A stretch of DNA of 64,000 nt from Lysobacterales bacterium (GTDB taxonomy: Bacteria > Pseudomonadota > Gammaproteobacteria > Xanthomonadales > SZUA-5): positions 62,001 through 126,000 of the forward strand of contig JALHRS010000002.1 of NCBI GenBank assembly GCA_022841325.1. The letters run 5' to 3'. Each line of letters starts with the position of its first letter. The first letter of the stretch is position 1. The notes below the pieces were generated by a model that did not search any database, was not told the DNA's origin, and saw only the letters and a program-made list of their open reading frames with translations. The position numbers and the translations under genes were made by a program. Positions 52,212-61,756 of the stretch are shown one piece after another.

Positions 52212-55200
52212 CTACTCCGCCTGCGCCAGCAAGGTCGCGTTGCCGCCCACGGCTGCGGTGTTGATGGTCAGTGTGCGCTCGGTGGTGAAGCGATGCAGAT
52301 AATGCGGGCCGCCGGCCTTGGGGCCGGTGCCGGACAGGCCTTCGCCACCGAAGGGTTGTACGCCGACCACGGCGCCGATCATGTTGCGATTGACGTAGCA
52401 GTTGCCGGCCCGGATCTTCTGCTGGATCTGCTCGACGGTGCTGTCGATGCGGCTGTGGATGCCCAGGGTCAGGCCGTAGCCGGTGGCGTTGATCTCGTCG
52501 AGGATGCGATCGAGATCGCGCGATTTGTAGCGGATCACGTGCAGCACCGGGCCGAAGATCTCGCGCGGCAGGCGCTTGAGGGAATCGATCTCGAAGGCAT
52601 GCGGGGCAAAGTAGCAGCCGTGGGCGTGGGCTTCGCCCAGTTCCAGCTTCTTGATCAGCTTGCCTTCGGTCTTCATGCGCTCGGCATGGTCGAGCAGGAT
52701 CTTGCGCGCGTCCTCGTCGATGACCGGGCCGATATCGGTGGACAGCAGACCCGGATCGCCGAGCTGGAGCTCATCCATCGCACCCGCCAGCAGTTTCAGC
52801 GTGCGCTCGGCCACGTCTTCCTGCAGAAACAGGATGCGGGTGGCCGAACAGCGCTGGCCGGCCGAGCCGAAGGCGCCGGAAATGGCGTCCTTGACCAGCT
52901 GCTCCGGCAGCGCCGAGGAATCGGCGATCAGCGCGTTCTGGCCGCCGGTTTCGGCGATCAGCGTGGCGATGGCGGCATCGCGTGCGGCCAGCGCCCGGTT
53001 GATCAGTCGCGCGGTTTCGGTCGAGCCGGTGAAGGCGACGCCGGCCACGCGCGGATCGGCCGTCAGGCGGGCACCCACGGTGGCGCCATCGCCGGGCAGC
53101 AACTGCAGCACTTCGGCCGGAATGCCGGCTTCGTGCAGCAGCTGGGTGGCGCGATGGGCGACCAGATTGGTCTGTTCGGCCGGCTTGGCGATCACGGTAT
53201 TGCCGGCCACCAGGGCCGCGGCCACCTGACCGGCAAAGATCGCCAGCGGGAAGTTCCACGGGCTGATGCAGACGAAGACGCCGCGGCCGTGCAAAAACAG
53301 CTGGTTGGACTCGCCGGTCGGGCCGGGCAGCAGTTTCGGGGCAAATTCGCGGCGCGCGCACTGGGCGTAGTAGCGACAGAAATCGATGGCTTCGCGGACT
53401 TCGGCGATACCGTCGGGAATGGTCTTGCCGGCCTCGCGCGTGCACAGCGCGATCAGCTCGGCGCGGTGGGTCTCCATCAGGTCGGCGGCGCGTTCCAGCA
53501 TCAGCGCCCGGCGTTCCACCGGCGTGGCGTCCCAGCCGGGCTGGGCCTTGTGGGCGATGTCCAGGGCCTTCTCGACCAGTGCGGCATCGGCCGGCACCCA
53601 GTGTCCGATCTCCCGGCGGCGATCAGCCGGATCGGTGATGGCGATGGGCGCGGCGGCGCTGGATGAGCCCGGCACCAGCGGCTCGGCGCGCAACTGGCCG
53701 AAGCGCACGCCGGCGGCCTCGTCGATCAAGGCGCGCAGCTCGCGCTCCTGGGCCAGATTGATGCCGCGCGAATTCTGGCGGTCGCTGCCGTATAGATTGA
53801 GTGGCAGCGGGATGCGCGGATGGGCCTTGGGCTCGGTCGCGGCGACTACATCGTTGGGATGCTGGATCAGATCGTCCACGGCCACGTCTTCGTCGACGAT
53901 GCGGTTGACGAAGGAGCTGTTGGCGCCGTTCTCCAGCAGACGTCGGACCAGATAGGGCAACAGATCCTCGTGCGAACCGACCGGCGCGTAGATGCGGCAG
54001 GCCGCATTCAGGCGTTCGGCCGGAACCACCTCGGCATAGAGGTCGGCCGCCATGCCGTGCAGGCGCTGGTACTCGAAGGGCTGGCCCGCGGCCAGATGGT
54101 GGATGGCGGCAATGGTGTGGGCGTTGTGGGTGGCAAATTGCGGATAAAGCACGCCGCCATGGGCCAGGATGCGCTTGGCGCAGGCCAGATAACTGAGATC
54201 GGTGTTGGGCTTGCGCGTGTACACCGGGTAGCCGGAATAGCCGTCGATCTGGGCGCGCTTGATTTCGCTGTCCCAGTAGGCGCCCTTGACCAGTCGCACA
54301 TTCAGCAGTCGGCCACTGCTACGGGCCATGTCGGCCAGCCAGTCGACAGCGCCGATGGCGCGTTTCTGATACGACTGCAAGGCCAGTCCGAAGCCGTTCC
54401 AGCCCTCCAGCGAGGGATCGCAATGCACCCTGGCGATCAGTTCCAGCGACAGCTCCAGTCGATCGGCCTCTTCGGCATCGATGGTCATGGGAATGCCCTG
54501 GGCCCTGGCCAGCTGCGCCAGCTCGAGGATGCGCGGGGTCAGTTCGGCCAGCACGCGGCCGCGCTTGGCGCGCTCGTAACGCGGGTGCAGGGCCGACAGC
54601 TTGACCGAAATGCTGGGTGCGGCGATGACATCCGGAAACGGCCCGCGCTTGCCGATGGACAGGATCGCGGCGCGATAGCTCTGCATGTAGCGTTCGGCAT
54701 CGGCGGCGGTCAGCGCCGATTCGCCGAGCATGTCGAAGGAATGGCGGTAGCCGCGCTGATCCTTGTCGTCGGCGCGCTTGAGTGCCTCGTCGATGCTGCG
54801 TCCCATGACGAACTGGTGACCCATGATGCGCATGGCCTGACGCGTGGCCAGGCGCACCACCGGTTCACCGGAACGGCTGATCAGGCGCTTGAAGGCGCCG
54901 AAGAAATTGCGCTTGGTGTCCTCGCCGATGCGCACCAGCTTGCCGGTGAGCATCAGTCCCCAGGTGCCGGCATTGACCAGCAGGCTGTCGCTCTTGCCGG
55001 CATGGGCCTCGAAGTTGGCTTCGCCGAGCTTGTCGGAGATCAGCTTGTCGGCGGTGTCGGCATCTGGAATGCGCAGCAGGGCTTCGGCCACGCACATCAG
55101 CAGCACGCCTTCCTCGCTGGACAGATCGTACTGGCGCATGAAGGACTCGACCGGACTCTGATCGGCCTTGCGCGCGCGCACCCGCCGCACCAGATCGGCG

Positions 55201-55364
55201 GCGGTGTCGTGGATGCGCGACTTCAGATCGGCGTCCATCTCCGCCACCCGCAGCAGATCGGCCACCGCCTCGGCCTCTTCGCGGGCGTAGTACTCGGCCA
55301 GTCTGAGCAGAGCCGGATCGGCGTCGGAGGGTGCATCACGGAGCAGGGCGAGTTCTGGGTTCAT
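52212..55364 (-). CDS. putA: Bifunctional proline dehydrogenase / L-glutamate gamma-semialdehyde dehydrogenase PutA
   Basis: ATG 55364 gives 1050 residues. The N-terminal part lacks the ribbon-helix-helix DNA-binding domain, so this PutA should not autorepress transcription. PRODH barrel: SIGKRGPFPDVIAAPSISVK, VRLVKGAYWDSEIKRAQ, FATHNAHTIAAIHHLA, FEYQRLHGMA. ALDH domain: CISPWNFPLAIFAGQVAAAL, VAFTGSTETARLINRAL, IAETGGQNALIADSSAL, catalytic Cys in AGQRCSATRI. The enzyme oxidises proline to glutamate using FAD and NAD+, channelling the P5C intermediate, at the cytoplasmic membrane. Confidence 0.95.
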   Translation of the reverse strand: MNPELALLRDAPSDADPALLRLAEYYAREEAEAVADLLRVAEMDADLKSRIHDTAADLVRRVRARKADQSPVESFMRQYDLSSEEGVLLMCVAEALLRIPDADTADKLISDKLGEANFEAHAGKSDSLLVNAGTWGLMLTGKLVRIGEDTKRNFFGAFKRLISRSGEPVVRLATRQAMRIMGHQFVMGRSIDEALKRADDKDQRGYRHSFDMLGESALTAADAERYMQSYRAAILSIGKRGPFPDVIAAPSISVKLSALHPRYERAKRGRVLAELTPRILELAQLARAQGIPMTIDAEEADRLELSLELIARVHCDPSLEGWNGFGLALQSYQKRAIGAVDWLADMARSSGRLLNVRLVKGAYWDSEIKRAQIDGYSGYPVYTRKPNTDLSYLACAKRILAHGGVLYPQFATHNAHTIAAIHHLAAGQPFEYQRLHGMAADLYAEVVPAERLNAACRIYAPVGSHEDLLPYLVRRLLENGANSSFVNRIVDEDVAVDDLIQHPNDVVAATEPKAHPRIPLPLNLYGSDRQNSRGINLAQERELRALIDEAAGVRFGQLRAEPLVPGSSSAAAPIAITDPADRRREIGHWVPADAALVEKALDIAHKAQPGWDATPVERRALMLERAADLMETHRAELIALCTREAGKTIPDGIAEVREAIDFCRYYAQCARREFAPKLLPGPTGESNQLFLHGRGVFVCISPWNFPLAIFAGQVAAALVAGNTVIAKPAEQTNLVAHRATQLLHEAGIPAEVLQLLPGDGATVGARLTADPRVAGVAFTGSTETARLINRALAARDAAIATLIAETGGQNALIADSSALPEQLVKDAISGAFGSAGQRCSATRILFLQEDVAERTLKLLAGAMDELQLGDPGLLSTDIGPVIDEDARKILLDHAERMKTEGKLIKKLELGEAHAHGCYFAPHAFEIDSLKRLPREIFGPVLHVIRYKSRDLDRILDEINATGYGLTLGIHSRIDSTVEQIQQKIRAGNCYVNRNMIGAVVGVQPFGGEGLSGTGPKAGGPHYLHRFTTERTLTINTAAVGGNATLLAQAE

Positions 55365-55900
55365 GGCAGGGTCGAGCACCCGCTCGGGGCGGCGGGATAT
55401 CCGGGGCGCAGTCTACGACCAGAAAGGCCCGCTTGTTTGCGCAAAAGCGACGTCCGTGGCCGCCAATTCAGCTAGCGCAGGGGCTGCAGGCCGGGAGTGG
55501 ATGTTGTTGCTCGGTCCACAGGCCATCAGCGACGTTGCTGGATCCGAGCGGCCTTGAGGAGGGACGCGCGCCTGCGACGCGCACCCTCGGTCGACTGCTG
55601 TTGTAGGTCCAGACTTGTCTGGACGCTCCTTGCCGGGTGCTTGAGAAGCCTCCAGACAAGTCTGGACCTACAGAAGCGGGCTCTTCGCCGGGATGTATCG
55701 GTGAAATTGCCACGGATCGTTGGCGAGCGCTACGACCTGCGTCCGAAATGGGCGATTTCCGTTGTATTCCGCTGCCCAGACCGGCCATCACGCATCCCGA
55801 CCGTCTTCACCTCCCGCATTTTTCGCAACTTCCACAGCTCCGACGTTAGAGTCTCGTTGCCCCCCAACATCGCCGGCGGGTAAACTCCACGGGTTTTCAG
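55365..55900. other. Intergenic region with repeat family A pair
   Basis: It holds an inverted family A pair at 55607-55671 (GTCCAGACTTGTCTGGAC and CTCCAGACAAGTCTGGAC). The putA promoter and the promoter of the oxidase operon should lie here; I could not define either. Confidence 0.7.
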
Positions 55901-56458
55901 ATGCACAAGGCCACCTCAACCAGCGTGAACGAGCCGCTCAGCGAGACGCAGCTGAACGGAGTGGTGGAGATCATCGCCCGGCCTAACCGCTCGGCGACTC
56001 CGGCCGCCCTGCTGGGTGTGTTCGCGGCACTGGCTTTTTCGGTGCTGATGGTGTCCCTGTTCAGCTACTTGCAGGGAAATGTCTGGGCGCCGCTGTTTGC
56101 GCTGGCCGATCTGGCCCTGGTGGCGGTCTGTTTCAGGTGGGTGTGGCGCCGGGGTGAGGACTACGACTGTATCCGGATGGATTCGGAGCAGATCGCGATC
56201 GAATCGCGCCGCGGGATCGAGGCACGTACGGTCAGCTACCAGACCGGCTGGGCCCGGGTCTGGTCGGAGCTCAATCGACGCGGCGATGGCAACGATGTTT
56301 TTGTGGGTTCGCACGGCAAGCGCACGGAAGTGGGAAGCTTTCTGATCGATGCGCAACGGGCGCACCTGGAAGCACTGATCAAGATGAGGCTGGGGCAAGC
56401 ACGATCGGGCCCCGGTCATGAAGGATTCGAAAACGTGGCAAGAGGACATACGGCATGA
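55901..56458 (+). CDS. DUF2244 integral membrane protein, first gene of oxidase operon
   Basis: 185 residues, two TM helices (LLGVFAALAFSVLMVSLFSY, APLFALADLALVAVCFRWVW), then a soluble part with DCIRMDSEQIAIESRRG and FVGSHGKRTEVGSFL. This matches DUF2244, often found next to cytochrome oxidase genes. Its stop overlaps the coxB start (ATGA), so it is translationally coupled. Function unknown, probably oxidase-linked. Confidence 0.85.
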   Translation: MHKATSTSVNEPLSETQLNGVVEIIARPNRSATPAALLGVFAALAFSVLMVSLFSYLQGNVWAPLFALADLALVAVCFRWVWRRGEDYDCIRMDSEQIAIESRRGIEARTVSYQTGWARVWSELNRRGDGNDVFVGSHGKRTEVGSFLIDAQRAHLEALIKMRLGQARSGPGHEGFENVARGHTA

Positions 56459-57315
56459 AGCGGCAACTTGGGCAAATCGCCGGCACCGGGCTGGCGCTGC
56501 TGGTTTCGACGGCAGCTATGGCCAATCCGGAACGTTGGCAGCTCAACATGACACCTGGCGTGACGTCCAGCAGTCAGGATGTCTATCACCTGCACATGCT
56601 CATCCTGGGCATCTGCGTAGTCATCGGCATCGTTGTTTTCGGCGCCATGTTCTATGCCATGTTCAAATTCCGGAAATCCAAGGGCGCAGTCCCGGCCAAA
56701 TTCAGCCACAACACCACGGCGGAAGTGGTGTGGACGGTGATTCCGGTCGCCATCCTGCTGGTCATGGCCTGGCCGGCGACCAAGACCCTGGTCAAGATGG
56801 CCGACACCGGCGATGCCGAGTTCACGGTGAAGGTCACCGGCTACCAGTGGAAATGGCGTTACGAGTACCTCGGCGAAGACGTCAAGTTCATGAGTTCGCT
56901 GACACGCGCCGCAGACGAAGCGCGCCAGCTGGGTTCAGGCATCGACCCGAACACGGTCGACAACTACCTGCTGGATGTCGACAACCCGCTGGTGATTCCG
57001 ACCGGCGCCAAGGTGCGTTTCGTGATCACGGCCGACGACGTCATCCACTCCTGGTGGGTGCCGGCCCTGGGCTGGAAGCAGGACGCCATCCCCGGCTTCA
57101 TCAATGAGGCCTGGACCCAGGTCGACGAGCCCGGTGTCTACCGTGGCCAGTGTGCCGAACTGTGTGGCAAGGATCACGGCTTCATGCCGATCGTGGTGAT
57201 CGCCAAACCGCGCGCCGAGTTTGATGCCTGGCTGGCGCAGCAGAAATCGGCGCAGGCGCCGGCTGCCGGTGCGGTGGCGCAAAGCGAGCCCGTGCCCCCG
57301 GTCACCAAGAGCTGA
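56455..57315 (+). CDS. coxB: Cytochrome c oxidase subunit II
   Basis: 286 residues. A signal peptide (MKRQLGQIAGTGLALLVSTAAMA) and two TM helices (HMLILGICVVIGIVVFGAMF, AEVVWTVIPVAILLVMAWP) precede the periplasmic cupredoxin domain. VTGYQWKWRYEY, DVIHSWWVPALGWKQD and the CuA motif GQCAELCGKDHGFM supply the copper ligands. It accepts electrons from cytochrome c and passes them to subunit I. There is no fused cytochrome c domain. Confidence 0.96.
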   Translation: MKRQLGQIAGTGLALLVSTAAMANPERWQLNMTPGVTSSSQDVYHLHMLILGICVVIGIVVFGAMFYAMFKFRKSKGAVPAKFSHNTTAEVVWTVIPVAILLVMAWPATKTLVKMADTGDAEFTVKVTGYQWKWRYEYLGEDVKFMSSLTRAADEARQLGSGIDPNTVDNYLLDVDNPLVIPTGAKVRFVITADDVIHSWWVPALGWKQDAIPGFINEAWTQVDEPGVYRGQCAELCGKDHGFMPIVVIAKPRAEFDAWLAQQKSAQAPAAGAVAQSEPVPPVTKS

Positions 57316-57360
57316 TCGATCCCCGACCTCGTCCCCCATTTGATTTAGCGGAGTACAGCC

Positions 57361-58998
57361 ATGGCTCACCACGGCGAACAGACACACGACACGCACGACG
57401 GTCACGACGATCATGACCACAAGCCCAGCGGCTTCTTCGAGCGCTGGTTCTGCGGCACCAATCACAAGGACATCGGGACGCTGTACCTGATCTTCTCCCT
57501 GGTGATGTTCCTGATCGGCGGTTCGATGGCGCTGGTGATTCGCGCCGAGCTGTTCCAGCCGGGACTGCAACTGGTGCAGCCGGACTTCTTCAACTCGATG
57601 ACCACCATGCACGCGCTGGTGATGATCTTCGGTGCGGTCATGCCGGCTTTCGTCGGCCTCGCCAACTGGATGATCCCGATGATGATCGGCGCGCCTGACA
57701 TGGCGCTGCCGCGCATGAACAACTGGTCCTTCTGGATCATGCCCTTCGCCTTCACGCTGCTGCTGTCGACGCTGTTCATGCAAGGCGGTGGTCCTGCCGG
57801 TGGCTGGACGCTGTATCCGCCGCTGTCACTGCAGGGCGGCAACAACGTGGCCTTTGTGATCTTCGCCGTGCACATGATGGGTATCAGCTCGATCATGGGC
57901 GCCATCAACATCATCGCCACCATCCTCAACATGCGCGCGCCGGGCATGGATCTGCTGAAGATGCCGGTGTTCGTCTGGACCTGGCTGATCACGGCCTTCC
58001 TGCTGATCGCGGTGATGCCGGTACTGGCAGGCTCGGTGACCATGCTGCTCACCGACAAGTATTTCGGCACCAGCTTCTTCAACGCTGCCGGCGGCGGTGA
58101 CCCGGTGATGTTCCAGCACATCTTCTGGTTCTTCGGGCATCCCGAGGTCTACATCATGATCCTGCCGGCCTTCGGCATCGCCTCCGAGATCATTCCGACC
58201 TTCGCGCGCAAGCCACTGTTCGGCTATCAGGCCATGGTTTACGCGACCGCTTCGATCGCCTTCCTGTCCTTCATCGTCTGGGCCCACCACATGTTTACCG
58301 TGGGCATGCCGCTCGGGGGCCAGCTGTTCTTCATGTACGCCACCATGCTGATCGCGGTGCCCACCGGCGTGAAGGTCTTCAACTGGGTGGCGACGATGTG
58401 GCGAGGGTCGATGACCTTCGAGACACCGATGCTGTTCGCGGTGGCCTTCGTGGTGCTGTTCACCATCGGCGGCTTCTCCGGGCTGATGCTGGCCATGGTG
58501 CCGGCCGACTTCCAGTATCACGACACCTATTTCGTGGTGGCGCACTTCCACTACGTGCTGGTCACCGGCGCGATCTTCTCGATCATGGCCGCGGTCTATT
58601 ACTGGCTGCCGAAGTGGACCGGGCGCATGTACAACGAGACGCTCGGCAAATGGCATTTCTGGCTGTCGACGATCACCGTGAACGTGTTGTTCTTCCCGCA
58701 GCATTTCCTCGGTCTGGCCGGCATGCCCCGTCGTATTCCGGACTACAACGTGGCTTTCACCGACTTCAACATGATCTCTTCGATCGGCGGATTTGCCTTC
58801 GGCCTGTCGCAGCTGCTGTTCGTATGGCTGCTGATCGATACCTGCATGCTCAAGCGCGGTGCCAAGGCCAGCAGCGGCGTGTGGGACAGCGCCCGTGGTC
58901 TGGAATGGACGCTGCCGTCGCCGGCCCCGTACCACTCCTTCAGCACACCGCCGAAGATCGATGACAAGATGCTGGCCCACGGCGACGTGACCCATTGA
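57361..58998 (+). CDS. coxA: Cytochrome c oxidase subunit I (aa3-type)
   Basis: 545 residues, 12 TM helices. Heme/copper ligands are visible: HALVMIFGAVMPAF (low-spin heme His), FWFFGHPEVYIMILP (His-Tyr crosslink site), IVWAHHMFTVGMP (CuB His pair), HDTYFVVAHFHYVL (heme a3 and a ligands). The N-terminus is unusually rich in His/Asp (AHHGEQTHDTHDGHDDHDH). It reduces O2 to water and pumps protons in the cytoplasmic membrane. Its stop overlaps the next start by one base. Confidence 0.97.
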   Translation: MAHHGEQTHDTHDGHDDHDHKPSGFFERWFCGTNHKDIGTLYLIFSLVMFLIGGSMALVIRAELFQPGLQLVQPDFFNSMTTMHALVMIFGAVMPAFVGLANWMIPMMIGAPDMALPRMNNWSFWIMPFAFTLLLSTLFMQGGGPAGGWTLYPPLSLQGGNNVAFVIFAVHMMGISSIMGAINIIATILNMRAPGMDLLKMPVFVWTWLITAFLLIAVMPVLAGSVTMLLTDKYFGTSFFNAAGGGDPVMFQHIFWFFGHPEVYIMILPAFGIASEIIPTFARKPLFGYQAMVYATASIAFLSFIVWAHHMFTVGMPLGGQLFFMYATMLIAVPTGVKVFNWVATMWRGSMTFETPMLFAVAFVVLFTIGGFSGLMLAMVPADFQYHDTYFVVAHFHYVLVTGAIFSIMAAVYYWLPKWTGRMYNETLGKWHFWLSTITVNVLFFPQHFLGLAGMPRRIPDYNVAFTDFNMISSIGGFAFGLSQLLFVWLLIDTCMLKRGAKASSGVWDSARGLEWTLPSPAPYHSFSTPPKIDDKMLAHGDVTH

Positions 58999-59120
58999 TG
59001 AGCGCTGATCTCAATCGCGATGCCCGCCGTCCGGCCGTACGCCGGACGGTCATCGTGCTCAGCGTCATTGCCTTTGGCCTGTACTCGCTGTTCTTCGTGC
59101 GAGCCCTGCTGCTGTCATGA
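58998..59120 (+). CDS. 40-aa single-TM protein between coxA and ctaG
   Basis: The ATG at 58998 overlaps the coxA stop (TGATG), and its own stop overlaps the ctaG ATG (ATGA at 59117-59120). It is therefore translated in series with both neighbours. The product has a basic cytoplasmic N-terminus ([13 protein letters not shown]) and one TM helix ([20 protein letters not shown]). It probably assists oxidase assembly or is a small accessory subunit; I do not know a name for it. Confidence 0.85.
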   Translation: MSADLNRDARRPAVRRTVIVLSVIAFGLYSLFFVRALLLS

Positions 59121-59701
59121 GCGGGAATCCGGCCACCAGCCATACCGGTGTGATCCGGCGCATCCTCTGGGTCTGCGCCGGATCCTTCACCTTCTGCTTT
59201 GCCCTGATTCCGCTGTATTCGATCTTCTGCGAGATCACCGGGATCAACGGCAAGACTGGTCAGGTCAGCGCGGCATCGGCCAAGCAGATGGTGGTCGACG
59301 AGTCGCGGACCATCACCATCCAGTTCGATACCTCGGTGAATGCCGGCTTGCCCTGGGCCTTCAAGCCCAGGCAGAGCTCGATCAAGGTGCATCCGGGAGT
59401 CGTCACCGAGATGCTGTTCGAGGCGACCAATCTCAGCGATGCCGATCTCGTCGGTCAGGCGGTGCCCAGCGTGGCGCCGAACCGGGCATCGATCTATTTC
59501 AGCAAGACCGAGTGCTTCTGTTTCACCGAGCAGAGTCTGGCAGCTGGCGAGACCCGCGACATGCCGGTGCGCTTTGTCGTCGATCCGGCCCTGCCGGAGA
59601 ATGTCTCGGTGATGACACTGTCCTACACCTTCTATCTCAATGATCTGGCGACTGAACGTCTGGCGCAGCACGGCGCCGTGAACGATAATCCTGGATTCTG
59701 A
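59117..59701 (+). CDS. ctaG: Cytochrome c oxidase assembly protein CtaG/Cox11
   Basis: 194 residues. One N-terminal TM helix ([20 protein letters not shown]) is followed by [12 protein letters not shown]. The periplasmic immunoglobulin-like domain contains GLPWAFKP, the copper-binding [10 protein letters not shown], and MTLSYTFY. Cox11 delivers copper to the CuB site of subunit I. All signature residues are present. Confidence 0.95.
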   Translation: MSGNPATSHTGVIRRILWVCAGSFTFCFALIPLYSIFCEITGINGKTGQVSAASAKQMVVDESRTITIQFDTSVNAGLPWAFKPRQSSIKVHPGVVTEMLFEATNLSDADLVGQAVPSVAPNRASIYFSKTECFCFTEQSLAAGETRDMPVRFVVDPALPENVSVMTLSYTFYLNDLATERLAQHGAVNDNPGF

Positions 59702-59747
59702 ATCGGGCTTTCACGCCCACCTTGCTTTGTATTGACGGGGATTGCAC

Positions 59748-60617
59748 ATGGCTCAAGGCTCCGGTGCCTATTACGTACCTCACGGCAGCAAGTGGCCGAT
59801 CATCGGATCGGTTGCGCTGTTCCTGTTCCTGGGCGGCGCTGCCTCACTGGTCAACGAAGATCACGTCTTCGGCATGGTCAAGTTCTACCTGGGCCTGGCC
59901 TTGTTGCTGTACATGCTCTTCGGCTGGTTCGGCGAAGTCATCAAGGAAAGCCTGGCCGGTTATTACAATTCGCAGGTGGACGTGTCCTTCCGCATGGGCA
60001 TGGTCTGGTTCATCTTTTCCGAAGTGATGTTCTTTGCCGCCTTCTTTGGCGCATTGTTCTATGCCCGCATCTTCGCCGTGCCATGGCTGGGCGGTGAGGG
60101 CGACGGTTTTTCCACCCATCAGCTGCTTCATCCGGCTTTTGAGGCAGTCTGGCCGACCAATGGTCCGGGCGAAATCGGTGGCGCCTTCGAGACCATTCCG
60201 GCCTGGGGTCTGCCGCTGCTGAACACGCTGATCCTGCTGACCTCCGGTGCCACCATCACCATGGCGCACTGGGCGCTCAAGGTGGGCAAGCGCCGCGCCC
60301 TGGTCTGGTGGATGGCGGCAACCGTGGCTCTGGGTTGTTTGTTCCTGTACTTCCAGGCGGTCGAGTACATCCACGCCTACCAGGAACTGGGACTGACGCT
60401 GGGTTCGGGCGTTTACGGCAGCACCTTCTTCATGCTGACCGGTTTCCACGGCATGCACGTCACCCTGGGGACGATCATGCTGCTGGTGATCCTGTTCCGT
60501 TGCATGGCCGGCCATTTCACCAAGGACAACCACTTCGCCTTCGAGGCAGTGGCCTGGTACTGGCACTTCGTGGACGTGGTCTGGCTGGGACTGTTCGTGT
60601 TCGTCTACGTGCTCTGA
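59748..60617 (+). CDS. coxC: Cytochrome c oxidase subunit III
   Basis: The start at ATG 59748 has GGGG seven nt upstream; 289 residues, seven TM helices. Typical segments: MGMVWFIFSEVMFFAAFFGA, WGLPLLNTLILLTSGATITM, GSTFFMLTGFHGMHVTLG, AVAWYWHFVDVVWLGLFVFV. Last gene of the operon; a terminator follows. Confidence 0.96.
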   Translation: MAQGSGAYYVPHGSKWPIIGSVALFLFLGGAASLVNEDHVFGMVKFYLGLALLLYMLFGWFGEVIKESLAGYYNSQVDVSFRMGMVWFIFSEVMFFAAFFGALFYARIFAVPWLGGEGDGFSTHQLLHPAFEAVWPTNGPGEIGGAFETIPAWGLPLLNTLILLTSGATITMAHWALKVGKRRALVWWMAATVALGCLFLYFQAVEYIHAYQELGLTLGSGVYGSTFFMLTGFHGMHVTLGTIMLLVILFRCMAGHFTKDNHFAFEAVAWYWHFVDVVWLGLFVFVYVL

Positions 60618-60640
60618 GGCACTCGGACTGCGCAACAACA

Positions 60641-60670
60641 TCGGGCCGCCTCAGGGCGGCCCGATCGTTT
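60641..60670 (+). terminator. Intrinsic terminator of the oxidase operon
   Basis: Stem TCGGGCCGCC/GGCGGCCCGA with a 4-nt loop (60641-60664), followed by TCGTTT. It lies 24 nt past the coxC stop. Confidence 0.8.
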
Positions 60671-60684
60671 GTGGCCCAGGTCCA

Positions 60685-60843
60685 GTAGCCCGGGTAAGCC
60701 GCAGGCGCACCCGGGACGCGAGTCCGAATCGTGCATGGCCCCAGGTGCGCTGCCCTTACCTGGGCTACGACTCTGTTGTGGGTTCGGACTTGTCCGAACG
60801 CTCCTGGCGGGGGCAGGGCAGAAGCGTCCAGACAAGTCTGGAC
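60685..60843. repeat. Palindromic repeats family C then family A
   Basis: A family C copy (60685-60769, arms GTAGCCCGGGTAAGCC and CTTACCTGGGCTAC) is followed by family A hairpins GTTCGGACTTGTCCGAAC (60782-60799) and GTCCAGACAAGTCTGGAC (60826-60843). The rest of the gap to 60943 holds a GAGCGGAGCTTGCTCCGCT hairpin. Confidence 0.85.
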
Positions 60844-60943
60844 CTACAGAAGCTCGAAGAGCCGCACATCCTGCCGAGCAAGCTCGGCACTACAACAGCC
60901 TCGTACACCGTCGCTGATGTAGAGCGGAGCTTGCTCCGCTGCT

Positions 60944-61756
60944 TCAGTCCCTAGCCCAGGGCGCAGCTCCCTGGGCCGCCGGCGCCCCTGCGGCGCCCCT
61001 GGTCCGCAGTCCGACAATCACATCGCGCTGCATCCAGCCGCGAAGCAGTGCTCTGGCTGGTTCGATCAGGGATTCGGGCTCGGGATGGCCGATCTCGGCG
61101 CCGAGGCGCATGACCAGTTCTCGACCGCTGCAGCCTTCGGTTTCCTGCGCCAGGGCCAGCAGTCGCGCCGCCAGCGGTTCCAGCGACTGGAACTGCACCT
61201 TGTCGGCGCGATTGCGATAGATCAGCAGCCAGGTCGGTTGCGCGGGTGCTTCGGTGGGCTGGTAATCGCTGCGGATCAGTTGCACCGGGAACTGGTAACT
61301 CAGCACCCAGGCGACCGGTGAGGGTACCGGAATCTGTTCGATCGGATCGCCATCGCGGTGGTCGATGCTGACCCTGGCCAGATCGTCGCCATCCAGATCG
61401 AGCGCCAGCTCCACCCACTCCCAATGCGCCAGTTCGTGCAGGAAGGGTCTTTGTTGCTGCCAGTGCTGCGGATGGTCGCCGAGATAGCGCACGAACTCGC
61501 TGCCCAGTTCATGGAACAGCGGCGTATGCGCGCCGTGCTCCACGTAGAAGCTGCGCACCAGGCGCGGCCATTCCGGCCCATCCAGCAGCCGCCGGATCAC
61601 CGGGAAATTCCCCGCCAGCAGGCCCTGCAGGTTGTTGAACAGCAAATCGCGATAGATCTGTACCCGGCGATCCTCGAGATCGGCCGGCACCGGCTCTACC
61701 GCCGGATTGCGCAGGTGTCGCGCAAAAGCCAGTTGAATCTGGTCAAACTGCGGCAT
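60944..61756 (-). CDS. hvfC: HvfC-like DUF2063 protein (RiPP maturation partner)
   Basis: The start at ATG 61756 lies 14 nt inside the end of hvfB; 270 residues. The N-terminus reads MPQFDQIQLAFARHLRNPAV, then RRVQIYRDLLFNNLQGLLAG and FPVIRRLLDGPEW, the DUF2063/HvfC helical domain. The C-terminal half has LLIYRNRADKVQFQSLEPLA. In characterised MNIO systems the HvfC/DUF2063-type partner binds the precursor peptide and assists the MNIO enzyme. The Ala/Pro/Gly tail looks disordered. Confidence 0.88.
   Translation of the reverse strand: MPQFDQIQLAFARHLRNPAVEPVPADLEDRRVQIYRDLLFNNLQGLLAGNFPVIRRLLDGPEWPRLVRSFYVEHGAHTPLFHELGSEFVRYLGDHPQHWQQQRPFLHELAHWEWVELALDLDGDDLARVSIDHRDGDPIEQIPVPSPVAWVLSYQFPVQLIRSDYQPTEAPAQPTWLLIYRNRADKVQFQSLEPLAARLLALAQETEGCSGRELVMRLGAEIGHPEPESLIEPARALLRGWMQRDVIVGLRTRGAAGAPAAQGAAPWARD

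Noticed and set aside
53820-55475. 551-codon plus-strand frame opposite putA
   Set aside because: The minus strand encodes unmistakable PutA; the plus frame has no domain.
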